In this document: positions 21,569 through 35,583 of the stretch, piece by piece | How positions within the stretch are numbered: the first letter of the stretch is position 1 | Layout: every line of letters begins with the position of its first letter | Source: Hippopus hippopus | Lineage: Eukaryota; Mollusca; Bivalvia; Cardiida; Cardiidae | Length of the DNA stretch: 64,000 bases | Direction: 5' to 3' | Assembly: GCA_946811185.2 (NCBI GenBank) | Contig: OX328104.1 | Coordinates: 47,848,505-47,912,504, forward strand | Translations under genes and position numbers: made by a program | Notes under the pieces: model-generated | Database searches by the model: none | What the model saw: the letters and a program-made list of their open reading frames with translations, nothing else | What the model was told of the DNA's origin: nothing

Positions 21569-23954
21569 ACTGTACATTGATACTTTAAATATGCTAAGAC
21601 GATCAATGTACAATGTAGAAACCCCAGAAGATAATGTCACAAGTGGCTAAAAAAGACTGAAAACTCTTTCAGTAGCAACTGCTTCCTATTGCATAAATCA
21701 AAACAAAGGGAACTAAATTTTAATTTTTTTTTTAATCTCTTTTTACCGTAACAAGAAACCCAGTTACGTTGACGACCGTCTCATACGTGCCAGTTACGCA
21801 CCCGCAAAAACACGAAAAATTGACTTACGGCACATTCCATAGCAGACGACACCTGTTGCTTAAGTCAAATATAGGGAATTTTTTTTGTTCTTTTTCTCTT
21901 ACTAGGGCCATTTTATTGGCATTGATACTTTGAATATGCTAAGACGATCAATGTACAGTGTAGAAACCCCAGAAGATAATGTCACAAGTGGCTAAAAAAG
22001 ACTGAAAACTCTTTCAGTAGCAACTGATTTCTATTGCATAAATCAAACAAAGGGAACTAAATTTTTATTTATTTTTTTTTAAATCTCTTTTTATACAATG
22101 ACGAGAAATCCAGTTGTGTTGACTACCGTCTCATACGTGCCAGTTACGCTCCCGCGAAAACATGAAAAATCGACTTACGGCACATTCCATTGCAGACGAC
22201 ACCTGTTGCTTAAGTCAAATATAGGGATTTTTTTTGTTCTTTTTCTCTTACTAGGGCCATTGAAATGGCATTGATACTTTGAATATGCTAAGATGATCAA
22301 TGTACAGTGTAGAAATCCCAGGAAATAGTGTCACAAGTGGCTTAAAAAACTGAAAACTCTTTCAGTAGCAACTGATTTCTATTGCATAAATCAAACAAAG
22401 GGAACTAAATTTTTATTTTTTTTAAAATCTCTTTTTGTACAATGCCAAGAAATCCAGTTGCGTTGACTACCATCTCATACGTGCCAGTTACGCGCCCGCA
22501 AAAACATGAAAAATCGACTTACGGCACATTTCATTGCAGACGATACCTGTTGCTTAAGTCAAATATAGGGATTTTTTTTTGTTCTTTTTCTCTTACTAGG
22601 GCCATTTTATTGGCATTGATACTTTGAATATGCTAAGATGATCAATGTACGGTGTAGAAATCCCAGGAAATAGTGTCACAAGTGGCTTAAAAAACTGAAA
22701 ACTCTTTCAGTAGCAACTGATTTCTATTGCATAAATCAAACAAAGGGAACTAAATTTTCATTTTTTTTAAATCTCTTTTTATACCGTGACAAGAAATCCA
22801 GTTGCGTTGACTACTGTCTCATACGTGCCAGTTATGCGCCCGCGAAAACATGAAAAATTGACTTACGGCATATTCCATTGCAGACGACACCTGTTGCTTT
22901 AGTCAAATATAGGGAAATTTTTTTTTTTTCGTTTTCTCTTACTAGGGCCATTGAATTGGTTACAATGACTATCGCACCCATACGTGACCGTTACGTGCTG
23001 TGCATAAAATCATTAAATCAACTTGGACACTTTTGGAGGCAACTGATACCTGTTGCACAAATCAAAGAAAGGTAAACCAAATTCGTTTTCTTACCAGGGT
23101 CACGAAAAACATTGAACCACTTTTGGTGACCATGTGAGTCATGAGTCGATTTTATGTTTAACCGCTGCGCAAAAACATTGATTCAGAAGCAACCGGTTGC
23201 TGTGGCATAAACTTTTTCCAATAAGAAATCTTGTTCTTGTTTGAAGAATTTAGAAATAGGCCAATGAAATACAATAAGATGTAAGAATGACTAATTATAA
23301 AAATAGGTAAAATAGATAAAATGGCAAAGTTGGGGATTCAACCTCTGACCATCAGGACCCAGAAAAGGTCTTGGTGCAGGGGTCAAACCCTCTTTGCCAA
23401 TCAATACGCTGAAATGACCCGAAGATTTAACATAGATATACAGAGATTTCCCCCCCCTTCCAATCAGCCAATCAAATTTCAGGCCTCTCTTAAATTATCC
23501 AATCACAGAAGCTTTTAGAAAATCAAAATGGCGTCCAATCAGCCAATCAAATCTCATCCCTCTCTTCAAATTATCCAATCAGAAAAGCTTTGAGAAATTC
23601 AATATTGCGCCCAATCAGCCAATCAAATTGCAGACACACCCCCAGAATCATCCAATCAGAAAGCTTTGAGCCATTTGAAATGGCGCCCGAAAATATCGAT
23701 AGAAAACAGTGAACAAGAATGGGCATAAAAGTGGATTTTAAGTCTTCTTTGAAGGCTGTTATGCAGTCCTTGGCAAACTGCCAGGCATGCACCCTCCACA
23801 TATGCCAGATTTCACTGAAAATGGGCGAAAATTTAAGAAAACAGGGTGACAGAAGACCTTGTTTTGGTGCCTTCTAGCACCTTGCAAGAGTGACTTCCCC
23901 TGATCCCTTGATCCCCTGATTCGATTTGCTTTTCTAATTCAGGCCAAAAGCCAT
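21569..23954 (+). repeat. Unit H9 (2386 bp)
   Basis: Four A subrepeats. A0 is of the shorter kind (GACGATCAATGTACAATG then CCAGAAGATAATG, missing about 11 bp). A1 has CGCTCCCGCG (near 22147) and A2 has CGATACCTG. Private changes include CTAATTATAAAA near 23293, CAAATTTCAGG in the first 76 bp repeat (shared with H10), GAATGGGCAT in the tail, and GGCCAAAAGCC at the end. CCAAT block at 23460-23686; 8-C tract. Confidence 0.96.
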
Positions 23955-24290
23955 ACTGTACATTGATACTTTAAATATGCTAAGACGATCAATGTACAAT
24001 GTAGAAACCCCAGAAGATAATGTCACAAGTGGCTAAAAAAGACTGAAAACTCTTTCAGTAGCAACTGATTTCTATTGCATAAATCAAACAAAGGGAACTA
24101 AATTTTTATTTTTTTTTTTTTTAAATCTCGTTTTATACAATGACGAGAAATCCAGTTGTGTTGACTACCGTCTCATACGTGCCAGTTACGCGCCCACGAA
24201 AACATGAAAAATCGACTTACGGCACATTTCATTGCAGACGACACCTGTTGCTTAAGTCAAATATAGGGATTTTTTTTTTTCTTTTTCTCT
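23955..24290 (+). repeat. A0/A1 hybrid subrepeat in H10
   Basis: The start ACTGTACATTGATACTTTAA is A0-specific. By about 24068 the sequence is A1-type (CTGATTTCTATTGC, long poly-T, GACGAGAAATCC, GTTGTGTTG). The exchange occurred within the approximately 60 bp shared stretch before the CTGATTTC marker and removed about one subrepeat. Confidence 0.88.
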
Positions 24291-25999
24291 TACTAGGGCC
24301 ATTGAAATGGCATTGATACTTTGAATATGCTAAGATGATCAATGTACAGTGTAGAAATCCCAGGAAATAGTGTCACAAGTGGCTTAAAAAACTGAAAACT
24401 CTTTCAGTAGCAACTGATTTCTATTGCGTAAATCAAACAAAGGGAACTAAATTTTTATTTTTTTTTAAATCTCTTTTTGTACAATGCCAAGAAATCCAGT
24501 TGCGTTGACTACCATCTCATATGTGCCAGTTACGCGCCCGCAAAAACATGAAAAATCGACTTACGGCACATTTCATTGCAGACGACACCTGTTGCTTAAG
24601 TCAAATATAGGGATTTTTTTTTGTTCTTTTTCTCTTAGTAGGGCCATTTTATTGGCATTGATACTTTGAATATGCTAAGACGATCAATGTACGGTGTAGA
24701 AATCCCAGGAAATAGTGTCACAAGTGGCTTAAAAAACTGAAAACTCTTTCAGTAGCAACTGATTTCTATTGCATAAATCAAACAAAGGGAACTAAATTTT
24801 CATTTTTTTTAAATCTCTTTTTATACCGTGACAAGAAATCCAGTTGCGTTGACTACTGTCTCATACGTGCCAGTTATGCGCCCGCGAAAACATGAAAAAT
24901 TGACTTACGGCATATTCCATTGCAGACGACACCTGTTGCTTTAGTCAAATATAGGGAAATTTTTTTTTTTTCGTTTTCTCTTACTAGGGCCATTGAATTG
25001 GTTACAATGACTATCGCACCCATACGTGACCGTTACGTGCTGTGCATAAAATCATTAAATCAACTTGGACACTTTTGGAGGCAACTGATACCTGTTGCAC
25101 AAATCAAAGAAAGGTAAACCAAATTCATTTTCTTACCAGGGTCACGAAAAACATTGAACCACTTTTGGTGACCATGTGAGTCATGAGTCGATTTTATGTT
25201 TAACCGCTGCGCAAAAACATTGATTCAGAAGCAACCGGTTGCTGTGGCATAAACTTTTTCCAATAAGAAATCTTGTTCTTGTTTGAAGAATTTAGAAATA
25301 GGCCAATGAAATACAATAAGATGTAAGAATGACTAATAATAAAAATAGGTAAAATAGATAAAATGGCAAAGTTGGGGATTCAACCTCTGACCATCAGGAC
25401 CCAGAAAAGGTCTTGGTGCAGGGGTCAAACTCTCGTTGCCAATCAATACGCTGAAATGACCCGAAGATTTACCATAGATATACAGAGATTTCTCTCCCCC
25501 CCTTCCAATCAGCCAATCAAATTTCAGGCCTCTCTTAAATTATCCAATCACAGAAGCTTTTAGAAAATCAAAATGGCGTCCAATCAGCCAATCAAATCTC
25601 ATCCCTCTCTTCAAATTATCCAATCAGAAAAGCTTTGAGAAATTCAATATTGCGCCCAATCAGCCAATCAAATTGCAGACACACCCCCAGAATCATCCAA
25701 TCAGAAAGCTTTGAGCCATTTGAAATGGCGCCCGAAAATATCGATAGAAAACAGTGAACAAGAATCGGCATAAAAGTGGATTTTAAGTCTTCTTTGAAGG
25801 CTGTTATGCAGTCCTTGGCAAACTGCCAGGCATGCACCCTCCACATATGCCAGATTTCACTGAAAATGGGCGAAAATTTAAGAAAACAGGGTGACAGAAG
25901 ACCTTGTTTTGGTGCCTTCTAGCACCTTGCAAGAGTGACTTCCCCTGATCCCTTGATCCCCTGATTCGATTTGCTTTTCTAATTCAGGCCAACAGCCAT
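23955..25999 (+). repeat. Unit H10 (2045 bp), three A subrepeats
   Basis: A hybrid A0/A1 (23955-24290) is followed by A2 (24291-24635) and A3 (24636-24981). The A2-A3 border reads CTTAGTAGGG where other copies have CTTACTAGGG. The foldback has CTCTCGTTGCC in place of CCTCTTTGCC, and the poly-C tract is interrupted (TCTCT then C7). CCAAT block at 25505-25731. This unit lost one subrepeat by unequal exchange and has several private substitutions. Confidence 0.95.
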
Positions 26000-28397
26000 A
26001 CTGTACATTGATACTTTAAATATGCTAAGATGATCAATGTACAGTGTAGAAACCCCAGAAAATAAGAAAATAATGTCACAAGTGGCTAAAAAAGACTGAA
26101 AACTCTTTCAGTAGCAACTGCTTCCTATTGCATAAATCAAAACAAAGGGAACTAAATTTTAATTTTTTTTTTAATCTCTTTTTACCGTAACAAGAAACCC
26201 AGTTACGTTGACGACCGTCTCATACGTGCCAGTTACGCACCGGCAAAAACACGAAAAATCGACTTACGGCACATTCCATAGCAGACGACACCTGTTGCTT
26301 AAGTCAAATATAGGGAATTTTTTTTGTTCTTTTTCTCTTACTAGGGCCATTTTATTGGCATTGATACTTTGAATATGCTAAGACGATCAATGTACAGTGT
26401 AGAAACCCCAGAAGATAATGTCACAAGTGGCTAAAAAAGACTGAAAACTCTTTCAGTAGCAACTGATTTCTATTGCATAAATCAAACAAAGGGAACTAAA
26501 TTTTTATTTTTTTTTTTTTTAAATCTTTTTTTATACAATGACGAGAAATCCAGTTGTGTTGACTACCGTCTCATACGTGCCAGTTACGCGCCCGCGAAAA
26601 CATGAAAAATCGACTTACGGCACATTCCATTGCAGACGACACCTGTTGCTTAAGTCAAATATAGGGATTTTTTTTTTGTTCTTTTTCTCTTACTAGGGCC
26701 ATTGAAATGGCATTGATACTTTGAATATGCTAAGATGATCAATGTACAGTGTAGAAATCCCAGGAAATAGTGTCACAAGTGGCTTAAAAAACTGAAAACT
26801 CTTTCAGTAGCAACTGCTTTCTATTGCATAAATCAAACAAAGGGAACTAAATTTTTATTTTTTTTTAAATCTCTTTTTGTACAATGCCAAGAAATCCAGT
26901 TGCGTTGACTACCATCTCATACGTGCCAGTTACGCGCCCGCAAAAACATGAAAAATCGACTTACGGCACATTTCATTGCAGACGACACCTGTTGCTTAAG
27001 TCAAATATAGGGATTTTTTTTTGTTCTTTTTCTCTTACTAGGGCCATTTTATTGGCATTGATACTTTGAATATGCTAAGATGATCAATGTACGGTGTAGA
27101 AATCCCAGGAAATAGTGTCACAAGTGGCTTAAAAAACTGAAAACTCTTTCAGTAGCAACTGATTTCTATTGCATAAATCAAACAAAGGGAACTAAATTTT
27201 CATTTTTTTTAAATCTCTTTTTATACCGTGACAAGAAATCCAGTTGCGTTGACTACTGTCTCATACGTGCCAGTTATGCGCCCGCGAAAACATGAAAAAT
27301 TGACTTACGGCATATTCCATTGCAGACGACACCTGTTGCTTTAGTCAAATATAGGGAAATTTTTTTTTTTTCGTTTTCTCTTACTAGGGCCATTGAATTG
27401 GTTACAATGACTATCGCACCCATATGTGACCGTTACGTGCTGTGCATAAAATCATTAAATCAACTTGGACACTTTTGGAGGCAACTGATACCTGTTGCAC
27501 AAATCAAAGAAAGGTAAACCAAATTCGTTTTCTTACCAGGGTCACGAAAAACATTGAACCACTTTTGGTGACCATGTGAGTCATGAGTCGATTTTATGTT
27601 TAACCGCTGCGCAAAAACATTGATTCAGAAGCAACCGGTTGCTGTGGCATAAACTTTTTCCAATAAGAAATCTTGTTCTTGTTTGAAGAATTTAGAAATA
27701 GGCCAATGAAATACAATAAGATGTAAGAATGACTAATAATAAAAATAGGTAAAATAGATAAAATGGCAAAGTTGGGGATTCAACCTCTGACCATCAGGAC
27801 CCAGAAAAGGTCTTGGTGCAGTGGTCAAACCCTCTTTGCCAATCAATACGCTGAAATGACCCGAAGATTTAACATAGATATACAGAGAGTTCCCCCCCCC
27901 TTCCAATCAGCAAATCAAATCTCAGGCCTCTCTTAAATTATCCAATCACAGAAGCTTTTAGAAAATCAAAATGGCGTCCAATCAGCCAATCAAATCTCAT
28001 CCCTCTCTTCAAATTATCCAATCAGAAAAGCTTTGAGAAATTCAATATTGCGCCCAATCAGCCAATCAAATTGCAGACACACCCCCAGAATCATCCAATC
28101 AGAAAGCTTTGAGCCATTTGAAATGGCGCCCGAAAATATCGATAGAAAACAGTGAACAAGAATCGGCATAAAAGTGGATTTTAAGACTTCTTTGAAGGCT
28201 GTTATGCAGTCCTTGGCAAACTGCCAGGCATGCACCCTCCACATATGCCAGATTTCACTGAAAATGGGCGAAAATTTAAGAAAACAGGGTGACAGAAGAC
28301 CTTGTTTTGGTGCATTCTAGCACCTTGCAAGAGTGACTTCCCCTGATCCCTTGATCCCCTGATTCGATTTGCTTTTCTAATTCAGGCCAACAGCCAT
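26000..28397 (+). repeat. Unit H11 (2398 bp)
   Basis: Standard layout; CCAAT block at 27903-28129; 9-C tract. A0 has GCACCGGC (near 26237), a marker shared with H16-H19. Private changes include CATATGTGACC in B1, CAGTGGTC in the foldback, CAGCAAATC, which destroys one CCAAT box in the first 76 bp repeat, and TGCATTCTAGC in the tail. Confidence 0.96.
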
Positions 28398-30797
28398 ACT
28401 GTACATTGATACTTTAAATATGCTAAGATGATCAATGTACAGTGTAGAAACCCCAGAAAATAAGAAAATAATGTCACAAGTGGCTAAAAAAGACTGAAAA
28501 CTCTTTCAGTAGCAACTGCTTCCTATTGTATAAATCAAAACAAAGGGAACTAAATTTTAATTTTTTTTTTAATCTCTTTTTACCGTAACAAGAAACCCAG
28601 TTACATTGACGACCGTCTCATACGTGCCAGTTACGCACCCGCAAAAACACGAAAAATCGACTTACGGCACATTCCATAGCAGACGACACCTGTTGCTTAA
28701 GTCAAATATAGGGAATTTTTTTTGTTCTTTTTCTCTTACTAGGGCCATTTTATTGGCATTGATACTTTGAATATGCTAAGACGATCAATGTACAGTGTAG
28801 AAACCCCAGAAGATAATGTCACAAGTGGCTAAAAAAGACTGAAAACTCTTTCAGTAGCAACTGATTTCTATTGCATAAATCAAACAAAGGGAACTAAATT
28901 TTTATTTTTTTTTTTTTTAAATCTCTTTTTATACAATGACGAGAAATCCAGTTGTGTTGACTACCGTCTCATACGTGCCAGTTACGCGCCCGCGAAAACA
29001 TGAAAAATCGACTTACGGCACATTCCATTGCAGACAACACCTGTTGCTTAAGTCAAATATAGGGATTTTTTTTTGTTCTTTTTCTCTTACTAGGGCCATT
29101 GAAATGGCATTGATACTTTGAATATGCTAATTTGATCAATGTACAGTGTAGAAATCCCAGGAAATAGTGTCACAAGTGGCTTAAAAAACTGAAAACTCTT
29201 TCAGTAGCAACTGCTTTCTATTGCATAAATCAAACAAAGGGAACTAAATTTTTATTTTTTTTTAAATCTCTTTTTGTACAATGCCAAGAAATCCAGTTGC
29301 GTTGACTACCATCTCATATGTGCCAGGTACGCGCCCGCAAAAACATGAAAAATCGACTTACGGCACATTCCATTGCAGACGACACCTGTTGCTTAAGTCA
29401 AATATAGGGTTTTTTCTTTTGTTCTTTTTCTCTTACTAGGGCCATTTTATTGGCATTGATACTTTGAATATGCTAAGATGATCAATGTACGGTGTAGAAA
29501 TCCCAGGAAATAGTGTCACAAGTGGCTTAAAAAACTGAAAACTCTTTCAGTAGCAACTGATTTCTATTGCATAAATCAAACAAAGGGAACTAAATTTTCA
29601 TTTTTTTTAAATCTGTTTTCATACCGTGACAAGAAATCCAGTTGCGTTGACTACTGTCTCATACGTGCCAGTTATGCGCCCGCGAAAACATAAAAAATTG
29701 ACTTACGGCATATTCCATTGCAGACAACACCTGTTGCTTTAGTCAAATATAGGGAAATTTTTTTTTTTTCGTTTTCTCTTACTAGGGCCATTGAATTGGT
29801 TACAATGACTATCGCACCCATACGTGACCGTTACGTGCTGTGCATAAAATCATTAAATCAACTTGGACACTTTTGGAGGCAACTGATACCTGTTGCACAA
29901 ATCAAAGAAAGGTAAACCAAATTCGTTTTCTTACCAGGGTCACGAAAAACATTGAACCACTTTTGGTGACCATGTGAGTCATGAGTCGATTTTATGTTTA
30001 ACCGCTGCGCAAAAACATTGATTCAGAAGCAACCGGTTGCTGTGGCATAAACTTTTTCCAATAAGAAATCTTGTTCTTGTTTGAAGAATTTAGAAATAGG
30101 CCAATGAAATACAATAAGATGTAAGAATGACTAATAATAAAAATAGGTAAAATAGATAAAATGGCAAAGTTGGGGATTCAACCTCTGACCATCAGGACCC
30201 AGAAAAGGTCTTGGTGCAGGGGTCAAACCCTCTTTGCCAATCAATACGCTGAAATGACCCGAAGATTTAACATAGATATACAGAGATTTCCCCCCCCCCC
30301 TTCCAATCAGCCAATCAAATCTCAGGCCTCTCTTAAATTATCCAATCACAGAAGCTTTTAGAAAATCAAAATGGCGTCCAATCAGCCAATCAAATCTCAT
30401 CCCTCTCTTCAAATTATCCAATCAGAAAAGCTTTGAGAAATTCAATATTGCGCCCAATCAGCCAATCAAATTGCAGACACACCCCCAGAATCATCCAATC
30501 AGAAAGCTTTGAGCCATTTGAAATGGCGCCCGAAAATATCGATAGAAAACAGTGAACAAGAATCGGCATAAAACTGGATTTTAAGTCTTCTTTGAAGGCT
30601 GTTATGCAGTCCTTGGCAAACTGCCAGGCATGCACCCTCCACATGTGCCAGATTTCACTGAAAATGGGCGAAAATTTAAGAAAACAGGGTGACAGAAGAC
30701 CTTGTTTTGGTGCCTTCTAGCACCTTGCAAGAGTGACTTCCCCTGATCCCTTGATCCCCTGATTCGATTTGCTTTTCTAATTCAGGCCAACAGCCAT
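28398..30797 (+). repeat. Unit H12 (2400 bp)
   Basis: Standard layout; CCAAT block at 30303-30529; 11-C tract. Private changes include ATTGTATAAATC and TTACATTGACG in A0, GCAGACAACACC in both A1 and A3, CTAATTTGATC in A2, CCAGGTACGC in A2, and ATAAAAAATTG in A3. Its tail shares AAAACTGG and CACATGTGCC with H6 and H8, so it is a mosaic. Confidence 0.96.
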
Positions 30798-33184
30798 ACT
30801 GTACATTGATACTTTAAATATGCTAAGACGATCAATGTACAATGTAGAAACCCCAGAAGATAATGTCACAAGTGGCTAAAAAAGACTGAAAACTCTTTCA
30901 GTAGCAACTGCTTCCTATTGCATAAATCAAAACAAAGGGAACTAAATTTTAATTTTTTTTTTAATCTCTTTTTACCGTAACAAGAAACCCAGTTACGTTG
31001 ACGACCGTCTCATACGTGCCAGTTACGCACCCGCAAAAACACGAAAAATTGACTTACGGCACATTCCATAGCAGACGACACCTGTTGCTTAAGTCAAATA
31101 TAGGGAATTTTTTTTGTTCTTTTTCTCTTACTAGGGCCATTTTATTGGCATTGATACTTTGAATATGCTAAGACGATCAATGTACAGTGTAGAAACCCCA
31201 GAAGATAATGTCACAAGTGGCTAAAAAAGACTGAAAACTCTTTCAGTAGCAACTGATTTCTATTGCATAAATCAAACAAAGGGAACTAAATTTTTATTTA
31301 TTTTTTTTTAAATCTCTTTTTATACAATGACGAGAAATCCAGTTGTGTTGACTACCGTCTCATACGTGCCAGTTACGCGCCCGCGAAAACATGAAAAATC
31401 GACTTACGGCACATTCCATTGCAGACGACACCTGTTGCTTAAGTCAAATATAGGGATTTTTTTTTTTTCTTTTTCTCTTACTAGGGCCATTGAAATGGCA
31501 TTGATACTTTGAATATGCTAAGATGATCAATGTACAGTGTAGAAATCCCAGGAAATAGTGTCACAAGTGGCTTAAAAAACTGAAAACTCTTTCAGTAGCA
31601 ACTGATTTCTATTGCATAAATCAAACAAAGGGAACTAAATTTTTATTTTTTTTTAAATCTCTTTTTGTACAATGCCAAGAAATCCAGTTGCGTTGACTAC
31701 CATCTCATACGTGCCAGTTACGCGCCCGCAAAAACATGAAAAATCGACTTACGGCACATTTCATTGCAGACGACACCTGTTGCTTAAGTCAAATATAGGG
31801 ATTTTTTTTGTTCTTTTTCTCTTACTAGGGCCATTTTATTGGCATTGATACTTTGAATATGCTAAGATGATCAATGTACGGTGTAGAAATCCCAGGAAAT
31901 AGTGTCACAAGTGGCTTAAAAAACTGAAAACTCTTTCAGTAGCAACTGATTTCTATTGCATAAATCAAACAAAGGGAACTAAATTTTCATTTTTTTTAAA
32001 TCTCTTTTTATACCGTGACAAGAAATCCAGTTGCGTTGACTACTGTCTCATACGTGCCAGTTATGTGCCCGCGAAAACATGAAAAATTGACTTACGGCAT
32101 ATTCCATTGCAGACGACACCTGTTGCTTTAGTCAAATATAGGGAAATTTTTTTTTTTTCGTTTTCTCTTACTAGGGCCATTGAATTGGTTACAATGACTA
32201 TCGCACCCATACGTGACCGTTACGTGCTGTGCATAAAATCATTAAATCAACTTGGACACTTTTGGAGGCAACTGATACCTGTTGCACAAATCAAAGAAAG
32301 GTAAACCAAATTCGTTTTCTTACCAGGGTCACGAAAAACATTGAACCACTTTTGGTGACCATGTGAGTCATGAGTCGATTTTATGTTTAACCGCTGCGCA
32401 AAAACATTGATTCAGAAGCAACCGGTTGCTGTGGCATAAACTTTTTCCAATAAGAAATCTTGTTCTTGTTTGAAGAATTTAGAAATAGGCCAATGAAATA
32501 CAATAAGATGTAAGAATGACTAATAATAAAAATAGGTAAAATAGATAAAATGGCAAAGTTGGGGATTCAACCTCTGACCATCAGGACCCAGAAAAGGTCT
32601 TGGTGCAGGGGTCAAACCCTCTTTGCCAATCAATACGCTGAAATGACCCGAAGATTTAACATAGATATATAGAGATTTCCCCCCCCCTTCCAATCAGCCA
32701 ATCAAATCTCAGGCCTCTCTTAAATTATCCAATCACAGAAGCTTTTAGAAAATCAAAATGGCGTCCAATCAGCCAATCAAATCTCATCCCTCTCTTCAAA
32801 TTATCCAATCAGAAAAGCTTTGAGAAATTCAATATTGCGCCCAATCAGCCAATCAAATTGCAGACACACCCCCAGAATCATCCAATCAGAAAGCTTTGAG
32901 CCATTTGAAATGGCGCCCGAAAATATCGATAGAAAACAGTGAACAAGAATCGGCATAAAAGTGGATTTTAAGTCTTCTTTGAAGGCTGTTATGCAGTCCT
33001 TGGCAAACTGCCAGGCATGCACCCTCCACATATGCCAGATTTCACTGAAAATGGGCGAAAATTTAAGAAAACAGGGTGACAGAAGACCTTGTTTTGGTGC
33101 CTTCTAGCACCTTGCAAGAGTGACTTCCCCTGATCCCTTGATCCCCTGATTCGATTTGCTTTTCTAATTCAGGCCAACAGCCAT
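30798..33184 (+). repeat. Unit H13 (2387 bp)
   Basis: Four A subrepeats with the shorter A0 form seen in H7 and H9. A1 has TTTATTTATTTTTT in its T-tract but retains CGCGCCCGCG, unlike H7 and H9. A3 has TTATGTGCCC (near 32063). CCAAT block at 32690-32916; 9-C tract. Confidence 0.96.
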
Positions 33185-35583
33185 ACTGTACATTGATACT
33201 TTAAATATGCTAAGATGATCAATGTACAGTGTAGAAACCCCAGAAAATAAGAAAATAATGTCACAAGTGGCTAAAAAAGACTGAAAACTCTTTCAGTAGC
33301 AACTGCTTCCTATTGCATAAATCAAAACAAAGGGAACAAAATTTTAATTTTTTTTTTAATCTCTTTTTACCGTAACAAGAAACCCAGTTACGTTGACGAC
33401 CGTCTCATACGTGCCAGTTACGCACCCGCAAAAACACGAAAAATCGACTTACGGCACATTCCATAGCAGACGACACCTGTTGCTTAAGTCAAATATAGGG
33501 AATTCTTTTTGTACTTTTTCTCTTACTAGGGCCATTTTATTGGCATTGATACTTTGAATATGCTAAGACGATCAATGTACAGTGTAGAAACCCCAGAAGA
33601 TATTGTCACAAGTGGCTAAAAAAGACTGAAAACTCTTTCAGTAGCAACTGATTTCTATTGCATAAATCAAACAAAGGGAACTAAATTTTTATTTTTTTTT
33701 TTTTTAAATCTCTTTTTATACAATGACGAGAAATCCAGTTGTGTTGACTACCGTCTCATACGTGCCAGTTACGCGCCCGCGAAAACATGAAAAATCGACT
33801 TACGGCACATTCCATTGCAGACGACATCTGTTGCTTAAGTCAAATATAGGGATTTTTTTTTTTTCTTTTTCTCTTACTAGGGCCATTGAAATGGCATTGA
33901 TACTTTGAATATGCTAAGATGATCAATGTACAGTGTAGAAATCCCAGGAAATAGTGTCACAAGTGGCTTAAAAAACTGAAAACTCTTTCAGTAGCAACTG
34001 ATTTCTATTGCATAAATCAAACAAAGGGAACTAAATTTTTATTTTTTTTTAATCTCTTTTTGTACAATGCCAAGAAATCCAGTTGCGTTGACTACCATCT
34101 CATACGTGCCAGTTACGCGCCCGCAAAAACATGAAAAATCGACTTACGGCACATTTCATTGCAGATGACACCTGTTGCTTAAGTCAAATATAGGGATTTT
34201 TTTTTTTTTCTTTTTCTCTTACTAGGGCCATTTTATTGGCATTGATACTTTGAATATGCTAAGATGATCAATGTACGGTGTAGAAATCCCAGGAAATAGT
34301 GTCACAAGTGGCTTAAAAAACTGAAAACTCTTTCAGTAGCAACTGATTTCTATTGCATAAATCAAACAAAGGGAACTAAATTTTCATTTTTTTTAAATCT
34401 CTTTTTATACCGTGACAAGAAATCCAGTTGCATTGGCTACTGTCTCATACGTGCCAGTTATGCGCCCGCGAAAACATGAAAAATTGACTTACGGCATATT
34501 CCATTGCAGACGACACCTGTTGCTTTAGTCAAATATAGGGAAATTTTTTTTTTTTCGTTTTCTCTTACTAGGGCCATTGAATTGGTTACAATGACTATCG
34601 CACCCATACGTGACCGTTACGTGCTGTGCATAAAATCATTAAATCAACTTGGACACTTTTGGAGGCAACTGATACCTGTTGCACAAATCAAAGAAAGGTA
34701 AACCAAATTCGTTTTCTTACCAGGGTCACGAAAAACATTGAACCACTTTTGGTGACCATGTGAGTCATGAGTCCTTTTTTATGTTTAACCGCTGCACAAA
34801 AACATTGATTCAGAAGCAACCGGTTGCTGTGGCATAAACTTTTTCCAATAAGAAATCTTGTTCTTGTTTGAAGAATTTAGAAATAGGCCTATGAAATAAA
34901 ATAAGATGTAAGAATGACTAATAATAAAAATAGGTAAAATAGATAAAATGGCAAAGTTGGGGATTCAACCTCTGACCATCAGGACCCAGAAAAGGTCTTG
35001 GTGCAGGGGTCAAACCCTCTTTGCCAATCAATACGCTGAAATGACCCGAAGATTTAACATAGATATACAGAGATTTCCCCCCCCCCTTCCAATCAGCCAA
35101 TCAAATCTCAGGCCTCTCTTAAATTATCCAATCACAGAAGCTTTTAGAAAATCAAAATGGCGTCCAATCAGCCAATCAAATCTCATCCCTCTCTTCAAAT
35201 AATCCAATCAGAAAAGCTTTGAGAAATTCAATATTGCGCCCAATCAGCCAATCAAATTGCAGACACACCCCCAGAATCATCCAATCAGAAAGCTTTGAGC
35301 CATTTGAAATGGCGCCCGAAAATATCGATAGAAAACAGTGAACAAGAATCGGCATAAAAGTGGATTTTAAGTCTTCTTTGAAGGCTGTTATGCAGTCCTT
35401 GGCAAACTGCCAGGCATGCACCCTCCACATATGCCAGATTTCACTGAAAATGGGCGAAAATTTAAGAAAACAGGGTGACAGAAGACCTTGTTTTGGTGCC
35501 TTCTAGCACCTTGCAAGAGTGACTTCCCCTGATCCCTTGATCCCCTGATTCGATTTGCTTTTCTAATTCAGGCCAACAGCCAT
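33185..35583 (+). repeat. Unit H14 (2399 bp)
   Basis: Standard layout; CCAAT block at 35089-35315; 10-C tract. Private changes include GGGAACAAAATTT and GAATTCTTTTTGTAC in A0, GATATTGTCAC and CGACATCTG in A1, TGCATTGGCTAC in A3, GTCCTTTTTTATG in B2 (losing the usual GTCGATTT), GGCCTATGAAATAAAA (loss of a CCAAT), and AAATAATCC in the CCAAT block, which lengthens the minus-strand reading frame. Confidence 0.96.
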
